Shown: positions 15,156 to 24,178, numbered from the stretch's first letter. The stretch: DNA of 60,166 nucleotides from CAYREX01 sp964423505 (GCA_964423505.1 CAYREX010000018.1:1-60166), one strand, 5' to 3'. Notes: generated by a model not told the origin, from the letters alone. Made by a program: numbers and translations.

Positions 15156-17339
15156 TCAGAAATTACTGACGTGCTGCTCTACCTTGATATCGGGGAGGTC
15201 CTTTATGTTGATCCTGAAGTAGAACCCGCTGTCCACGCCCGATACCTGCCTCTCGAAGACCGCCTCCCAGCAGTGCAGGTCCCTCCGGAGGCCGTAGGAC
15301 TGGCTGATGAACCCCCCCTCGATGATGTCGTAGTAGGCGTTGTAGTCCACCGACCAGCCCGGCGTGACATCGAGGGAGGTGCCGAGCCTGAGCTTGCTCG
15401 TGTCGTCGTCGCCGTCCAGGCCGAGACGGTAGTAGTGGCTCAGGGTCAGCCTGACCGGGAGACCGCGGGAGACGCTCCCCGTGTCGGGGAGGAGGGTCCT
15501 GTCGAAACCGGAGAGCCGCAGTGAGGTGGATATCGACATGCTCTGCAGCCCCTCGCCGTACAGGTCGTACGAGCCGTTGGCGCGGACGCTGAAGTCCGTT
15601 ACGGGTGACAGCTCGAGCGAGGCGGAGAGGGGCGAGAAGGGGGCCTCGCCCCCCTCGAGGTCAACCGAGGTCGACAGCGTCAGGACGGCTATCTCGAAAC
15701 GTTCGATGTTGGAGCCGCTCACCCTCTTGCCCTCCAGCCTGTTCAGGAGCGAGAGGGAGAGGGTCCTTCCGGGGGCCGGCAGGCCGAAGCCGGAGAAGGA
15801 GTAGTAGCGGAGGGCGGCGGAGTCGGCGTCCACGAATCCCCTGTCGTCCAGGAGCCTGTCCGGGGAGATGGTGAGGGTGGCCGAGGGCGTGATGGTGTGA
15901 CGGAGCGCCTGGAGGCCGAGCATGCCGGTGCCGAAGACGCCGTAGAGGTCCGTGGAGAGGGAGACGGAGCCCCTCCCGTAGAGCCACCAGGGATACTCGT
16001 CGCCGGTGGTGTCCCTGTCGTAGACGGTTCCGGTGAGGTCGACCGACGGGGAGAAGGAGAGGATGCCCCAGAGCCGGCTGGAGCCGGAGAGCTGGAGCTG
16101 CCCCCTGAGACCGGAATGGGTTGTCCTCGAGTCCTCCCGCTCTTCGTCGGTGGAGAGGTAACGCAGCCTGCCGCTCCAGTAGAGGGAGTGCCAGGGCCTG
16201 ATCATGGAGGGGTCGGCCGGCGTCTCGAAGAGCGGGGTGGAGGGCAGTGTAACCCGGATGTCGGGCAGCTCCTGGGTCGACTCGAGCTGGTCCGGTATGG
16301 TGTCCGGGTCGACGTCCAGGTACTGGGTCCTGTCGAGCGTGGCCTGGAGGCTGGCCCTGCCTATGTAGCGGCTCACGCTCAGCCATGACCTGGCCTCGCC
16401 GGTCATCCTGTCCTCCGGGGTCTGCTGTGTCTCCTCCAGGTACGACCTGTCGCTGAGGAACTCCCCCTGCACGCGGACGGACGTGCCGTCGGGGAACTCG
16501 TGCAGGTGCCTGGCCATGACCATCCACCTGTCCCTCTTGTCCTCGAACTCCCTCCGCCACTCCGTCTCGACCTGTCCGTGGTGGACGTAGCGCAGCCTGT
16601 GGCGCTCCCTGGCCCCGAGGACGAACCTGGTCTTCTCCATGATGTCCCCGTGGATGTAGAGGTCGGCGTAGTCCGAGAAGACGAAGTAGTATCCGACGTC
16701 CCTGAGGTACCTGCCGTCCCTGGATGTCTCCCCTATCTTGGGGATGGTGAAGCCGGGGCTCCGGCCCCGCCTTATCGGGAAGACCCACCATGGGAAATAG
16801 AAGACCGGCGTATCGTCCACGTACATGTAGACCGGCCTGGCCACTGCCTTGTCGTCGGGGAAGACCTTCATCACCGGGCTGAAGAACCAGTAGTGCGGCT
16901 CCTCCAGCTCGCAGGTGGTGAACCGGGCGTCAACTATGTTGAACTCCTCCCGGCCGACCCGGGTGACCGACTCGCCGGTGTAGAAGCCGAACTCGTACTG
17001 CGATGCCGCGGCGACTATCCGCCCCTTCCTGGTGTCCAGGTCGTAGATCATGGCGGTGCCCCGGATGGTCTCGCCCCGGTCGAGGAGCTGACACTCGCCT
17101 CCGGCCATGACCAGCTCGCTCTCCGGGAAGTACCTGATGGTGTCCGCGAACAGCGTCATGTCGCGGTAGTCGACCCGTCCGGTCCCCATCATCAGGAGGT
17201 CCCCGGTCTCCGGCTCGAAGACCAGGGAGTCGGTGGAGTAGGCGATGGTCTCTATCCTCGCATCAGGCGCCCGAGCCGAGTCGGGTGCGGTCCCCTCACC
17301 GTCGCTGGCGGCCAGGAGGAAGAGGAGGAGGGGTATCAT
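15156..17339 (-). CDS. lptD: LPS-assembly protein LptD (OstA-like)
   Basis: The product is 727 aa. ATG 17339 overlaps the ROK stop (ATGA) and gives a short signal peptide (MIPLLLFLLAASDG). Residues ~40-150 are the OstA/LptD N-terminal beta-jellyroll (TDSLVFEPETGDLLMMGTG, ADTIRYFPE). Residues ~150-727 hold long antiparallel strands typical of the LptD barrel, with FPWWVFPI and GFTIPKIGETSRDGRY as in LptD plug/barrel starts. It would insert LPS into the outer leaflet with LptE. Heptose genes at 24.5-26 kb fit an LPS-bearing cell. The usual surA/pdxA neighbours are missing. The final residue is phenylalanine, as expected for a barrel. Confidence 0.85.
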   Translation of the reverse strand: MIPLLLFLLAASDGEGTAPDSARAPDARIETIAYSTDSLVFEPETGDLLMMGTGRVDYRDMTLFADTIRYFPESELVMAGGECQLLDRGETIRGTAMIYDLDTRKGRIVAAASQYEFGFYTGESVTRVGREEFNIVDARFTTCELEEPHYWFFSPVMKVFPDDKAVARPVYMYVDDTPVFYFPWWVFPIRRGRSPGFTIPKIGETSRDGRYLRDVGYYFVFSDYADLYIHGDIMEKTRFVLGARERHRLRYVHHGQVETEWRREFEDKRDRWMVMARHLHEFPDGTSVRVQGEFLSDRSYLEETQQTPEDRMTGEARSWLSVSRYIGRASLQATLDRTQYLDVDPDTIPDQLESTQELPDIRVTLPSTPLFETPADPSMIRPWHSLYWSGRLRYLSTDEEREDSRTTHSGLRGQLQLSGSSRLWGILSFSPSVDLTGTVYDRDTTGDEYPWWLYGRGSVSLSTDLYGVFGTGMLGLQALRHTITPSATLTISPDRLLDDRGFVDADSAALRYYSFSGFGLPAPGRTLSLSLLNRLEGKRVSGSNIERFEIAVLTLSTSVDLEGGEAPFSPLSASLELSPVTDFSVRANGSYDLYGEGLQSMSISTSLRLSGFDRTLLPDTGSVSRGLPVRLTLSHYYRLGLDGDDDTSKLRLGTSLDVTPGWSVDYNAYYDIIEGGFISQSYGLRRDLHCWEAVFERQVSGVDSGFYFRINIKDLPDIKVEQHVSNF

Positions 17340-18220
17340 CCGGCGGCGTCCCGCCCGAGCAGGGCGGCGCCGGCGGCGCCGGCCTGCGAGCCGCCGGCGA
17401 TGATGCTCACGTTCCATCGGTGAGGGCAGCGCATCCGGTACTCGCGCCTGGCGGCGCCGAGGAAGAGCGGCGCGGCGCCGGCGAGGCCCCCTCCGAGGAC
17501 CATCCCGGCCGGGCTGAGGCAGTGAGCCAGGTTGGCGAGCCCGATGCCCAGCCAGCGGCCGTGCTCCGAGAAGGCCCGGACGGCCGGTCGGTCCCCCGCC
17601 GCCGCCAGCCGGGCCACGTCGCGGGTGTCGCCCGCAGTACGGTTACCGCCGGCCCGCTCGAAGTAGCGCATGACCGAGGGCGAGGCCGCGTACCTCTCCC
17701 AGCAGCCCATGCTCCCGCAGGGGCAGGGGAGACCGTCCGCCTCGACGCTCATGTGGCCGAACTCGCCGGCGAAGCCGGTGCCGTAGAGGATGTTTCCGTC
17801 GAGGACCACCGTGCCGCCTATCCCGGTGCCGAGGGTGAGCACCAGCCAGAGGCCGGCGTACGGGACGTCGCCCCTCTCGATGGCTGCCCTGGCGAAGGTA
17901 TTGGTGTCGTTGTCAACGGCAAGGGGACAGGAGAAGAGCTCGCCCAGCTCCTCCAGGAGCGGGTAATCGCTCCACTCGGGCAGGTTGGGAGAGCTGAGCA
18001 GTACTCCACGGTCCCTCGCCACGAGGCCGGCGATGCCCATGCCCAGTCCGGCGGGGGAGGGATCCTCCCTCCGGACGACCGCCGCCACGGCCGAAAGAAG
18101 AGCCTCCGGGCTGTCCGAGGGGTCGGTGGCCAGCACCTCCACCACGCTGAAGCCATCTTCGCACAGGCGTCCTATCACCGTGGTCGTGCCGCCCACGTCG
18201 ACTCCCCAGAAGCTACTCAA
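17336..18220 (-). CDS. ROK family sugar kinase (glucokinase-like)
   Basis: The product is 294 aa, starting at TTG 18220, which overlaps the upstream stop by eight bases. The phosphate-binding DVGGTTT sits at residues 8-14, the catalytic DNDTN lies near 103, TLGTGIGG follows, and the ROK zinc/structural motif CPCGSMGCWE is complete. ROK kinases phosphorylate glucose, N-acetylmannosamine, N-acetylglucosamine and similar sugars; the substrate cannot be chosen from sequence alone. There is no helix-turn-helix, so it is an enzyme rather than a repressor. Its place between a cell-envelope lipoprotein and LptD suggests amino-sugar salvage for the envelope. Confidence 0.9.
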   Translation of the reverse strand: MSSFWGVDVGGTTTVIGRLCEDGFSVVEVLATDPSDSPEALLSAVAAVVRREDPSPAGLGMGIAGLVARDRGVLLSSPNLPEWSDYPLLEELGELFSCPLAVDNDTNTFARAAIERGDVPYAGLWLVLTLGTGIGGTVVLDGNILYGTGFAGEFGHMSVEADGLPCPCGSMGCWERYAASPSVMRYFERAGGNRTAGDTRDVARLAAAGDRPAVRAFSEHGRWLGIGLANLAHCLSPAGMVLGGGLAGAAPLFLGAARREYRMRCPHRWNVSIIAGGSQAGAAGAALLGRDAAG

Positions 18221-19919
18221 CGCTGATTATCTCCCCGTCGTGGACCTCCACCAGGGGATAGGCCGACCTGGGGACGCTGGAGCCGCCGACGGTGCACATC
18301 CCGGTGGCGCCGAAGTAGACGTCGATGTCCCGGAGGTGGCTCTCCAGGGAGCGCCTGGAGGGGATGGTCCCGGACCATGCGTCCAGCACCATCTCGGCCG
18401 CGTCGTAGCCCTGGGCCGCAAGCACCACCGGCTGCTCGTCGTACTCCCTCTCGTAGAAGTAGGCGAACCTGGCGGTGGCGGGGTTCATGGACCCGGCGCC
18501 GAACGCCACCGGGAAGACCGCACCCTCGACGTACTCGCCGCCCTGCTCGACAAGTATCTCGTCGTCCCAGCCGGCGGTGCCGTACAGGTCCGCCTCCACG
18601 GAGTAGAAACGGAGCTGCGGCGCTATCTGTATGGCGTCCCAGGCGGTTACCGGGAGGAAGACTGCGTCGACGCCCAGGTACCTTATCGCCGATATCTGGT
18701 CCCGGAAGTCGGTGGTACCGCTCTCGTAGCCCTGGGTGGAGACCACCTCCGCCCCCAGCTCCGTGACCACGGAGCGGAACTGGTCGGCGGCGCCTACCGA
18801 CTCCGAGCTGTACTCGTGGATTATGGCGAACCGGTGGTGGCCGTCCTCCCTGACCGCGTGCTCCGCCACTGCTGCGGCCCCGTTGCCCTCGGAGATGACA
18901 AGCCTGTGCACGTAGCTGCCGTAGTCGTCTATCTCCGGGGAGGTCGCCGTGGGGGAGAGGAGCGGAAGCCTCTTCGACGAGGCCACCGGGGCGGCCACGT
19001 GTACGAGCCGGCTCGTGAGGGGTCCTATGACGGCCATGCAGGACGGGTTGTCGCCCAGGGTCGCCACCATCCCGGCCAGGGTGGCGCTGTCCCCCTCGAA
19101 GTCGAAGCTGGTCAGCTCCGGCGGGGAGCCGACGAGGTCCATCCTCCTGAGGAAGGCGAGCTCCACCCCCCTCGATACGCTCTCTGCGTACTCGGAGCCG
19201 CTGCCGGTGAAGGGGAGCACAAGGGCTACGAACGGGGTCTCGGTCGCCTCCGGCATCTCCGGTCTGCCGTATCTGTCGTGGGCGCCGGGGTAGAGCCTGT
19301 CTATCTCCATCCCGGTCAGCGTGGCCCTCTGCACGTCCCCGGCCTCGGCGTAGCGCCTCTCCAGCTCCAGCAGGACGAAGACCTCGGTCCAGTCATCCGC
19401 CGGCTCCCCGGTGAGCCAGTCGGTGCTGACCGTGGCCAGGGCTTCCCTCAGGAGGTCGACCGCCTCATCAGCCTCGTCCCGACCGAGCGATTCCCGGTCC
19501 AGCTCGGCGAGCATGCGTATGCCGTCGGTCACAGAGCCGCCGGATATTGCGCTCCTGGCCATCAGGAGCCTGGCCGATGCGGTGGTCGCCGCATCCGGAG
19601 ATGCGGATATCGCCTGCCCCGCTGCCTCCATGGCCTCGGCGCGTCTTCCCAGGGCCAGGAGGGCCCTGCCCCGGCCCAGATACCACTCCGCCTCGAGGGC
19701 GTGGTCTGGATACAGCTCGAGCGCCCTGTCGTAGAGCTCGAGGGCCTCGGACGGATCGCCGCCCTCGAAGGCGGCATCGGCCCTGGAGGTGAGCCCGTCC
19801 GGCGAATCGTCGCTGCCGGTAACCGGTCTGCATCCGGGAATGCCCAGCAGCATCAGCACCGCGAGCGGGATGACTGCCAGGGAGACTCCCGAGAGGGCTT
19901 TGGCCCTTCCGGTCTGCAC
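18213..19919 (-). CDS. LpoA-like lipoprotein: TPR region plus periplasmic ligand-binding domain
   Basis: The product is 568 aa from GTG 19919, with GGAGGTGTC upstream. The signal sequence ends in GIPGC, giving lipidation at C30. Residues ~45-220 are TPR-like helices (DAAFEGGDPSEALELYDRA, YLGRGRALLALGRRAEAM). Residues ~230-560 resemble type I periplasmic binding proteins of the branched-chain amino acid/LpoA group (VALVLPFTGSGSEYAESVSRG, AVIGPLTSRLV, GYDAAEMVLDAW). E. coli LpoA has the same TPR-plus-binding-fold order and activates penicillin-binding protein 1A from the outer membrane, so a role in peptidoglycan synthesis is a fair inference; a solute receptor is the alternative. No ABC permease is adjacent. 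Confidence 0.7.
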   Translation of the reverse strand: MQTGRAKALSGVSLAVIPLAVLMLLGIPGCRPVTGSDDSPDGLTSRADAAFEGGDPSEALELYDRALELYPDHALEAEWYLGRGRALLALGRRAEAMEAAGQAISASPDAATTASARLLMARSAISGGSVTDGIRMLAELDRESLGRDEADEAVDLLREALATVSTDWLTGEPADDWTEVFVLLELERRYAEAGDVQRATLTGMEIDRLYPGAHDRYGRPEMPEATETPFVALVLPFTGSGSEYAESVSRGVELAFLRRMDLVGSPPELTSFDFEGDSATLAGMVATLGDNPSCMAVIGPLTSRLVHVAAPVASSKRLPLLSPTATSPEIDDYGSYVHRLVISEGNGAAAVAEHAVREDGHHRFAIIHEYSSESVGAADQFRSVVTELGAEVVSTQGYESGTTDFRDQISAIRYLGVDAVFLPVTAWDAIQIAPQLRFYSVEADLYGTAGWDDEILVEQGGEYVEGAVFPVAFGAGSMNPATARFAYFYEREYDEQPVVLAAQGYDAAEMVLDAWSGTIPSRRSLESHLRDIDVYFGATGMCTVGGSSVPRSAYPLVEVHDGEIISVE

Positions 19920-20012
19920 GAGACACCTCCGTCGGTCCGGGTTGGCGAGCGGTGGGAATATGCCGCCCCCACCGCCTCCGCAACAAGCTCGGCACGGATG
20001 ACGCGGAGCGTA

Positions 20013-20040
20013 GTTTGCATGATTGGCGAAATATGCAAAC
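20013..20040 (-). promoter_or_regulatory. Operator-like palindrome upstream of the lipoprotein-ROK-lptD operon
   Basis: GTTTGCAT (20013-20020) and ATGCAAAC (20033-20040) are perfect inverted arms 12 bases apart, about two helical turns centre to centre. It lies 94 bases before the GTG at 19919 in the longest gene-free stretch of the window (19920-20211). It looks like a dimeric repressor site; the regulator is unknown. Confidence 0.5.
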
Positions 20041-20142
20041 AGAGGGGAGCCGTCGCGACCGATGCGGGATCGGCCTACGGGGATGCCGCGGCCCCTGTCG
20101 ACGAGCCGTGCGGGATGCTCTCCGCAAGGAGATGGCGAGAGA

Positions 20143-20166
20143 GCCCCGGGAGCGGTCTCCCGGGGC
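20143..20166 (-). terminator. GC-rich hairpin after the parvulin gene
   Basis: GCCCCGGGAG (20143-20152) and CTCCCGGGGC (20157-20166) form a perfect 10-bp stem with a CGGT loop, 46 bases after the stop of the minus-strand gene ending at 20212. There is no T-run on the minus strand, so it may work with Rho or only protect the 3' end. Confidence 0.55.
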
Positions 20167-20211
20167 CTCGTTGCGGTGATCCTGTAATGCTGTACTTCGC
20201 GCGGGGTCGGG

Positions 20212-21528
20212 TCAGGGGGAGTCCGGGGTCCCGGCCTCCTCCGTCGGCGCCTCCGTCTCCGGCTGCTCCGTCACGTCTCCCTCTCCGGGCTCCGCTCCGG
20301 TCTCACCGATCTCCACGGTATCGTCCTGCACCTCGAGGATTATCTCCTCCGGTGGCACTCCCATGTTGTCTATCATCCACTGGGCGTCGTCGGCGAAGTC
20401 CGACTCGGGGTAGCTGTCGAGCACCGCCTGGTATGCGGCCCCGGCCTGCTCGAAGTCACCGAGCTGCTCGGAGTAGGTGAAGCCGATGAGGAACTGGGCC
20501 TGGTGGGCCCTCTCGTGCTCCGGGTAGCGCTCGAGGAAGAGCTCGAAGTACTGGATGGCGCCCTCGGGATTGGTCTCCATGAGGTTCTGCGCCATCTGGA
20601 GGAGCGTGTCGGCAGGTACCGACTCGTCCGGGAGGAACGCCTGCTCGTCGATGGTCACGCCGTAGCGCTCGTGGAGCTGCGGGAGCAGATCGTTCTCGAA
20701 GTAGGAGTTCACCAGCGAGGGCCTGAGTATGTCCTCTATGGAGTCGTAGACCTCTTCCAGCGGCCTTGGACCCTCCTCCCTGGTCCCGGTGACCTCGAAG
20801 AGGTGGATGCCCATGGTGGTCTCCATCGGGCCTATGACCTCGCCGGAGTCCGCCTCGAAGAGGGCGGCGGATACCTGCTCCTGGTTACCGAGGTAGGGGA
20901 GCGGGGCGTTCCGGTTCATCCAGCCCATGTCGCCGTTCGCCTCCGCGGTGGGCTCGTGGATGCTCAGCTCCGCGGCGAGCTCGCCGAAGTCCTCTCCGGC
21001 CTCCAGCCTGGACTGGACCTCCGCGGCCTCCTCCCCGGTCTCCACCACCACGTGCGAGGCCCTGACCTGGGCGTCCTGGTGGTAGATGTCGTCCACGTGC
21101 TCCTCGTAGTAGGCGACGACCTCCTCCTCGGGTACCGTCACCGACTCGACGACCTCCTGCTGGTAGAAGGCCTGTATCAGCGCGGTCTCCCTGGTGGCCT
21201 CGACCTGCTGCATGGCCAGCTCCACCTGTGCGACAACGAAGGAGTCCTCGTCCAGGCCCAGGTCCTCGGCCGCCTTAACCAGCAACTCCTTCTCGACGAG
21301 GTGGTTCACCAGCATGCGCCTGCCCTCGGGGGTCTCGAAGGTGGCCCTCTGGTAGGGCGGTATCCGCTCCAGCTCCTCCTCGACGGTCATCTCGGTAATG
21401 TCCGTCTGGCCTACAGTGGCCAGCACGCGCGACGTGTCGGTCTCAGCCCCGCCGCCGGCCGCGCGCTCCTGTGTGCCGCAGGCTGCGACGAGCGCGAGGA
21501 CGGACACCAGGATCAAAAGGTACTTCAT
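20212..21528 (-). CDS. Parvulin-type peptidyl-prolyl isomerase lipoprotein (PrsA/SurA-like) with TPR tail
   Basis: The product is 438 aa. The lipobox LALVAAC puts lipidation at C17. Residues ~35-140 are a SurA-like helical N-domain (TVEEELERIP, VNHLVEKELLVKAAEDLGL). Residues ~150-245 are the rotamase (VRASHVVVE, FGELAAELS, GDMGWMNRN, EVIGPMETTMGIHLFEV). After a linker, residues ~310-395 hold TPR helices (AIQYFELFLERYPEHERAHQAQFLIGF), then an acidic Glu/Pro-rich tail. It would help fold exported or outer membrane proteins, of which this window has many. It is the last gene of the rpoZ-containing operon. Confidence 0.9.
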   Translation of the reverse strand: MKYLLILVSVLALVAACGTQERAAGGGAETDTSRVLATVGQTDITEMTVEEELERIPPYQRATFETPEGRRMLVNHLVEKELLVKAAEDLGLDEDSFVVAQVELAMQQVEATRETALIQAFYQQEVVESVTVPEEEVVAYYEEHVDDIYHQDAQVRASHVVVETGEEAAEVQSRLEAGEDFGELAAELSIHEPTAEANGDMGWMNRNAPLPYLGNQEQVSAALFEADSGEVIGPMETTMGIHLFEVTGTREEGPRPLEEVYDSIEDILRPSLVNSYFENDLLPQLHERYGVTIDEQAFLPDESVPADTLLQMAQNLMETNPEGAIQYFELFLERYPEHERAHQAQFLIGFTYSEQLGDFEQAGAAYQAVLDSYPESDFADDAQWMIDNMGVPPEEIILEVQDDTVEIGETGAEPGEGDVTEQPETEAPTEEAGTPDSP

Positions 21529-21576
21529 AGGATGCCAGACCTCCGAATCGATGGTTCGACTGGACCGGCCGGCGCG

Positions 21577-21816
21577 TCAGCCTCCGGCCCGGTCCTCCGC
21601 TCCTCCCCCTGCTCCATCGAGGGGGGAGAAGGTTATCCGCTGCTCCGAGAACTCCTGGGCCGCCGTCTCCATCGGCCTGGCCCTGCCGTTCTCGACATCG
21701 ACCAGGGGGGGAGCGCCGTCCTTGAGGCTCCGTACCCGCCTGGCCACCGCCAGCGCGAGAACGTAGAGGTTCTCGGCGCTCTCGCTGAACGAATCGAACC
21801 TCCTGAACACGTCCAT
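21577..21816 (-). CDS. rpoZ: RNA polymerase omega subunit
   Basis: The product is 79 aa from ATG 21816, which is preceded by GGAGG. The omega pattern is a short N-terminal strand, the helix NLYVLALAVARRVRSLKDG, then RPMETAAQEFSEQRITF, matching the family's R-P-hhhA-hxE--. It would bind beta' and aid polymerase assembly. The lysine/arginine-rich N-terminal segment is short, and the tail is glycine-rich. It sits between an unknown membrane protein and the parvulin lipoprotein, not in the usual gmk-rpoZ-coaBC context. Confidence 0.85.
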   Translation of the reverse strand: MDVFRRFDSFSESAENLYVLALAVARRVRSLKDGAPPLVDVENGRARPMETAAQEFSEQRITFSPLDGAGGGAEDRAGG

Positions 21817-21922
21817 GACTACCTCCGGACGATATGGATACGACCGGGCGGCCCCTTCCTCCCGAATGGGTATATAGACCGCCGGGCCGTTTCTGTTCCA
21901 GGCTGCTTCAGTTTCGTGCGGA

Positions 21923-23344
21923 CTACTCGGTCTCCGTGGTGTCCCGATCGCCGAACCGCGACTGCAGGAATACCCATGTCGGGTCGTCGAGCAGGTCGAC
22001 CTCCCTCTCATCCACCTGGACGGTCCCCAGCTCCGAGCGGTCCCAGTACTTCTTCACCGATACCATGTCGTTGGCTCCGGCAGTGGCGCCCTCGGCCCTG
22101 CTGGGGAACTCGAGCGGGGGCGAGAAGAAGACCTCCACCCGCGAGGTGTCCGGGTCGGCCGTGGTGTATGCGAGGAACATGTAGGTCTCCACCTCGATGG
22201 AGTCCCCCCTGGCCCTCGGCGTGCGGCCCTCCGGGTTCTCGTAGAAGACGTAGGTGGTGTCCGGGTCGACCTCGAAGACGTATTCCCCGCCCAGGGGGTC
22301 ATTGAGCTCGTCTATGTTGACATCGAGGTTGGTAGGGTCCTTGGGCATGAGAACCAGCGGGTAGCGCTGCGCGAGGTAGGCCGCCTGCTCCTCCGCCGCC
22401 CTGAGCAGATTGGAGCGGGAGACGGCCGTGCGGCGCATCTGTTCGTACGCCTCGAACGGGTAGACCGTCTGGGTCTCCGCCCAGTCCGCCTCGGAGAAGA
22501 GCGTGTCGGGGAAGTCGCTCTCGACAAGGCCGCCGACCACTCCTCCGTGGCGCTCGTGGTTGGGGCAGGAGACCGAGAACTGGGTGCCGAGAGCCAGCTT
22601 CGGATCGTAGTTGTAGAGGGAGTCGTAGTAGCCGCCGCTCCAGAGGGTGGGGCAGACTCCGGCGGCAAGGGCGGAGACCGAGTCGCGCCTTGCCGGGGCT
22701 ATCGAGTCGTGAAAGAGGGCGAGGTCCGACTCGAGGGACATCACCAGGGAGGAGAGCGAGTCACGGTCGGCCAGGAGCTGCTCCGCGTCGAAGCCGACCG
22801 AGTCGTCGAACATCACCTCCGGCGAGGTGAGCGTGTCCGGCCCCTCCTCCGCCAACTCCAGCATCTCCTCCGACTTGACCTGGACGTAGGTCTCCCTGAG
22901 CGTCATCAGGGAGTCGAGCGAGAAGCCGAGCTCGCTCTCTCGGGCGCCTATCACCCTCTCTACCTCGTCGAGGGAGTAGGCCGCCCCGTCCAGCTCGGAC
23001 TCCATCTGGTTGAAGGCCCTCTGGTCCCACAGCGCCTTCCACTCGTCCGGCAGCAGGAGTGCCCTCACCGTACCGTCCGGGTAGCTCACGATCACGCTGT
23101 CCGAGCGCACCTCGGCCGAGTAGAAGCCGTTGGCGACCGCATAGGCGGCCAGGCTGTCCAGCGACGGCGCCGGTACGCCTTCGTGGTTGAACATGTGGGT
23201 GATGTTGGCATCGGCCATCGTCTGGAGCTGCATCCTGCAGAGCTCACGCGGAATCCTGTACGTCTCCACCCGCTGGTGTATCCTGTAGACGAGGACGGCG
23301 GCCAGGAGAACGATGAGAACTCTGACCAGGACCTTGGATCTCAT
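21923..23344 (-). CDS. Membrane-anchored protein with Cys-Pro/His-Gly motif, unknown function
   Basis: The product is 473 aa from ATG 23344 (GGAGG nearby); the longer frame to 23422 adds only basic, non-conserved residues. One N-terminal membrane helix (VLVRVLIVLLAAVLVY) is followed by an exported domain. Residues ~25-110 resemble the start of pseudopilin-like proteins (METMADAN-like helix, then a small sheet with SYPDG). Residues ~115-225 are mostly charged coiled helix. Around 235-285 there is VCPTL...YYDSLYNYD...SVSCPNHERHGG, which has the paired CP...CPNH arrangement seen at the ends of many type II/IV pilin-like proteins. The rest is acidic and beta-rich. I do not recognise a family. Confidence 0.6.
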   Translation of the reverse strand: MRSKVLVRVLIVLLAAVLVYRIHQRVETYRIPRELCRMQLQTMADANITHMFNHEGVPAPSLDSLAAYAVANGFYSAEVRSDSVIVSYPDGTVRALLLPDEWKALWDQRAFNQMESELDGAAYSLDEVERVIGARESELGFSLDSLMTLRETYVQVKSEEMLELAEEGPDTLTSPEVMFDDSVGFDAEQLLADRDSLSSLVMSLESDLALFHDSIAPARRDSVSALAAGVCPTLWSGGYYDSLYNYDPKLALGTQFSVSCPNHERHGGVVGGLVESDFPDTLFSEADWAETQTVYPFEAYEQMRRTAVSRSNLLRAAEEQAAYLAQRYPLVLMPKDPTNLDVNIDELNDPLGGEYVFEVDPDTTYVFYENPEGRTPRARGDSIEVETYMFLAYTTADPDTSRVEVFFSPPLEFPSRAEGATAGANDMVSVKKYWDRSELGTVQVDEREVDLLDDPTWVFLQSRFGDRDTTETE

Positions 23345-23437
23345 ATAGGCATTCCTCCGTTGTGCGGACGGAGCACCTTCGCTCCACCTCTGCCGATGAT
23401 ACGCCTCGGTGAATCTATCCACCCCCGTTCGATGCTG

Positions 23438-24178
23438 TCAATACGACGCATCGAAGCTGCTCGCGCCGCCGGGTGGGATCACGGGGACCGGCGCAACGAG
23501 TGTTATGCGGACCTCCGGCTGGACCTCCGTGATGCCCGACGGGACTTCCGGCTCGAGGATGCTGACCGCCTCTCCCGGGGTCACCGGGCCGTAGGTGCAG
23601 CTGTCCATCGCAGTCACCACGGAGGCGGCGCCCGATACCCTCACCGAGTCGGGGTTGGTGAGCCGCCACAGGTATCGCGACGGCATCTCCCCGGATGATG
23701 TCACCCTGACCGGGACCGACCTCTCGGCGGAGAGGTCGAGGCGAACCTCGATGGCCTGCGGGCTGAACCCGCCTGCATCCAGCGTCTTCCACGGGCTGTC
23801 GCCGCCCCCCCACCAGACGTCCTGCCCCCCGAGCTCTATGAACTCCGTCCTGGGGTAGTCGCCGCCCCCGTCCAGGACGTCCTGGACGGGGACCCTGATG
23901 CTGTGCGGCCTTGCGGCGAGCTGGTCCCGGAGCACCCCGACGCCCCGTCCGCGGAAGACCACCTCCACCGAGTCCGGCGAGCGGGGAGAGAGGATGGTGT
24001 ATCCGGACGCCGGCTCCTCCGTGACGACGGGCAGCGTATGCGTCACGGTGAATGTCTCTCCGGAGAGCGAGAGCCCCCAGAGGACCAGGGAGATGAAGAC
24101 GGACAGCCCCCACTGGAGGTTCCTCTCCACCCTCGTCCTGTCCAGGGAGGTCTCGAGCAGGCTCCTGAGCCAGGCCAT
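23438..24178 (-). CDS. YbbR-like domain protein (CdaR-like)
   Basis: The product is 246 aa from ATG 24178, which overlaps the DUF3467 stop (ATGA). One N-terminal membrane helix (GLSVFISLVLWGLSLSG) is followed by YbbR-type repeats: short beta modules with P-D-SVEVVFRGRG, then SPQAIEVRLDL, then NPDSVRVSGAASVV. In other bacteria YbbR/CdaR proteins modulate the diadenylate cyclase CdaA and sit next to cdaA and glmM. Neither is here, so the link to cyclic di-AMP is only by family. Confidence 0.75.
   Translation of the reverse strand: MAWLRSLLETSLDRTRVERNLQWGLSVFISLVLWGLSLSGETFTVTHTLPVVTEEPASGYTILSPRSPDSVEVVFRGRGVGVLRDQLAARPHSIRVPVQDVLDGGGDYPRTEFIELGGQDVWWGGGDSPWKTLDAGGFSPQAIEVRLDLSAERSVPVRVTSSGEMPSRYLWRLTNPDSVRVSGAASVVTAMDSCTYGPVTPGEAVSILEPEVPSGITEVQPEVRITLVAPVPVIPPGGASSFDASY

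Noticed and set aside
20503..22305. 600-codon plus-strand frame spanning the parvulin gene, rpoZ and beyond
   Set aside because: It runs across three supported minus-strand genes and intergenic DNA and reads as repetitive V/L/H/R sequence without domains.
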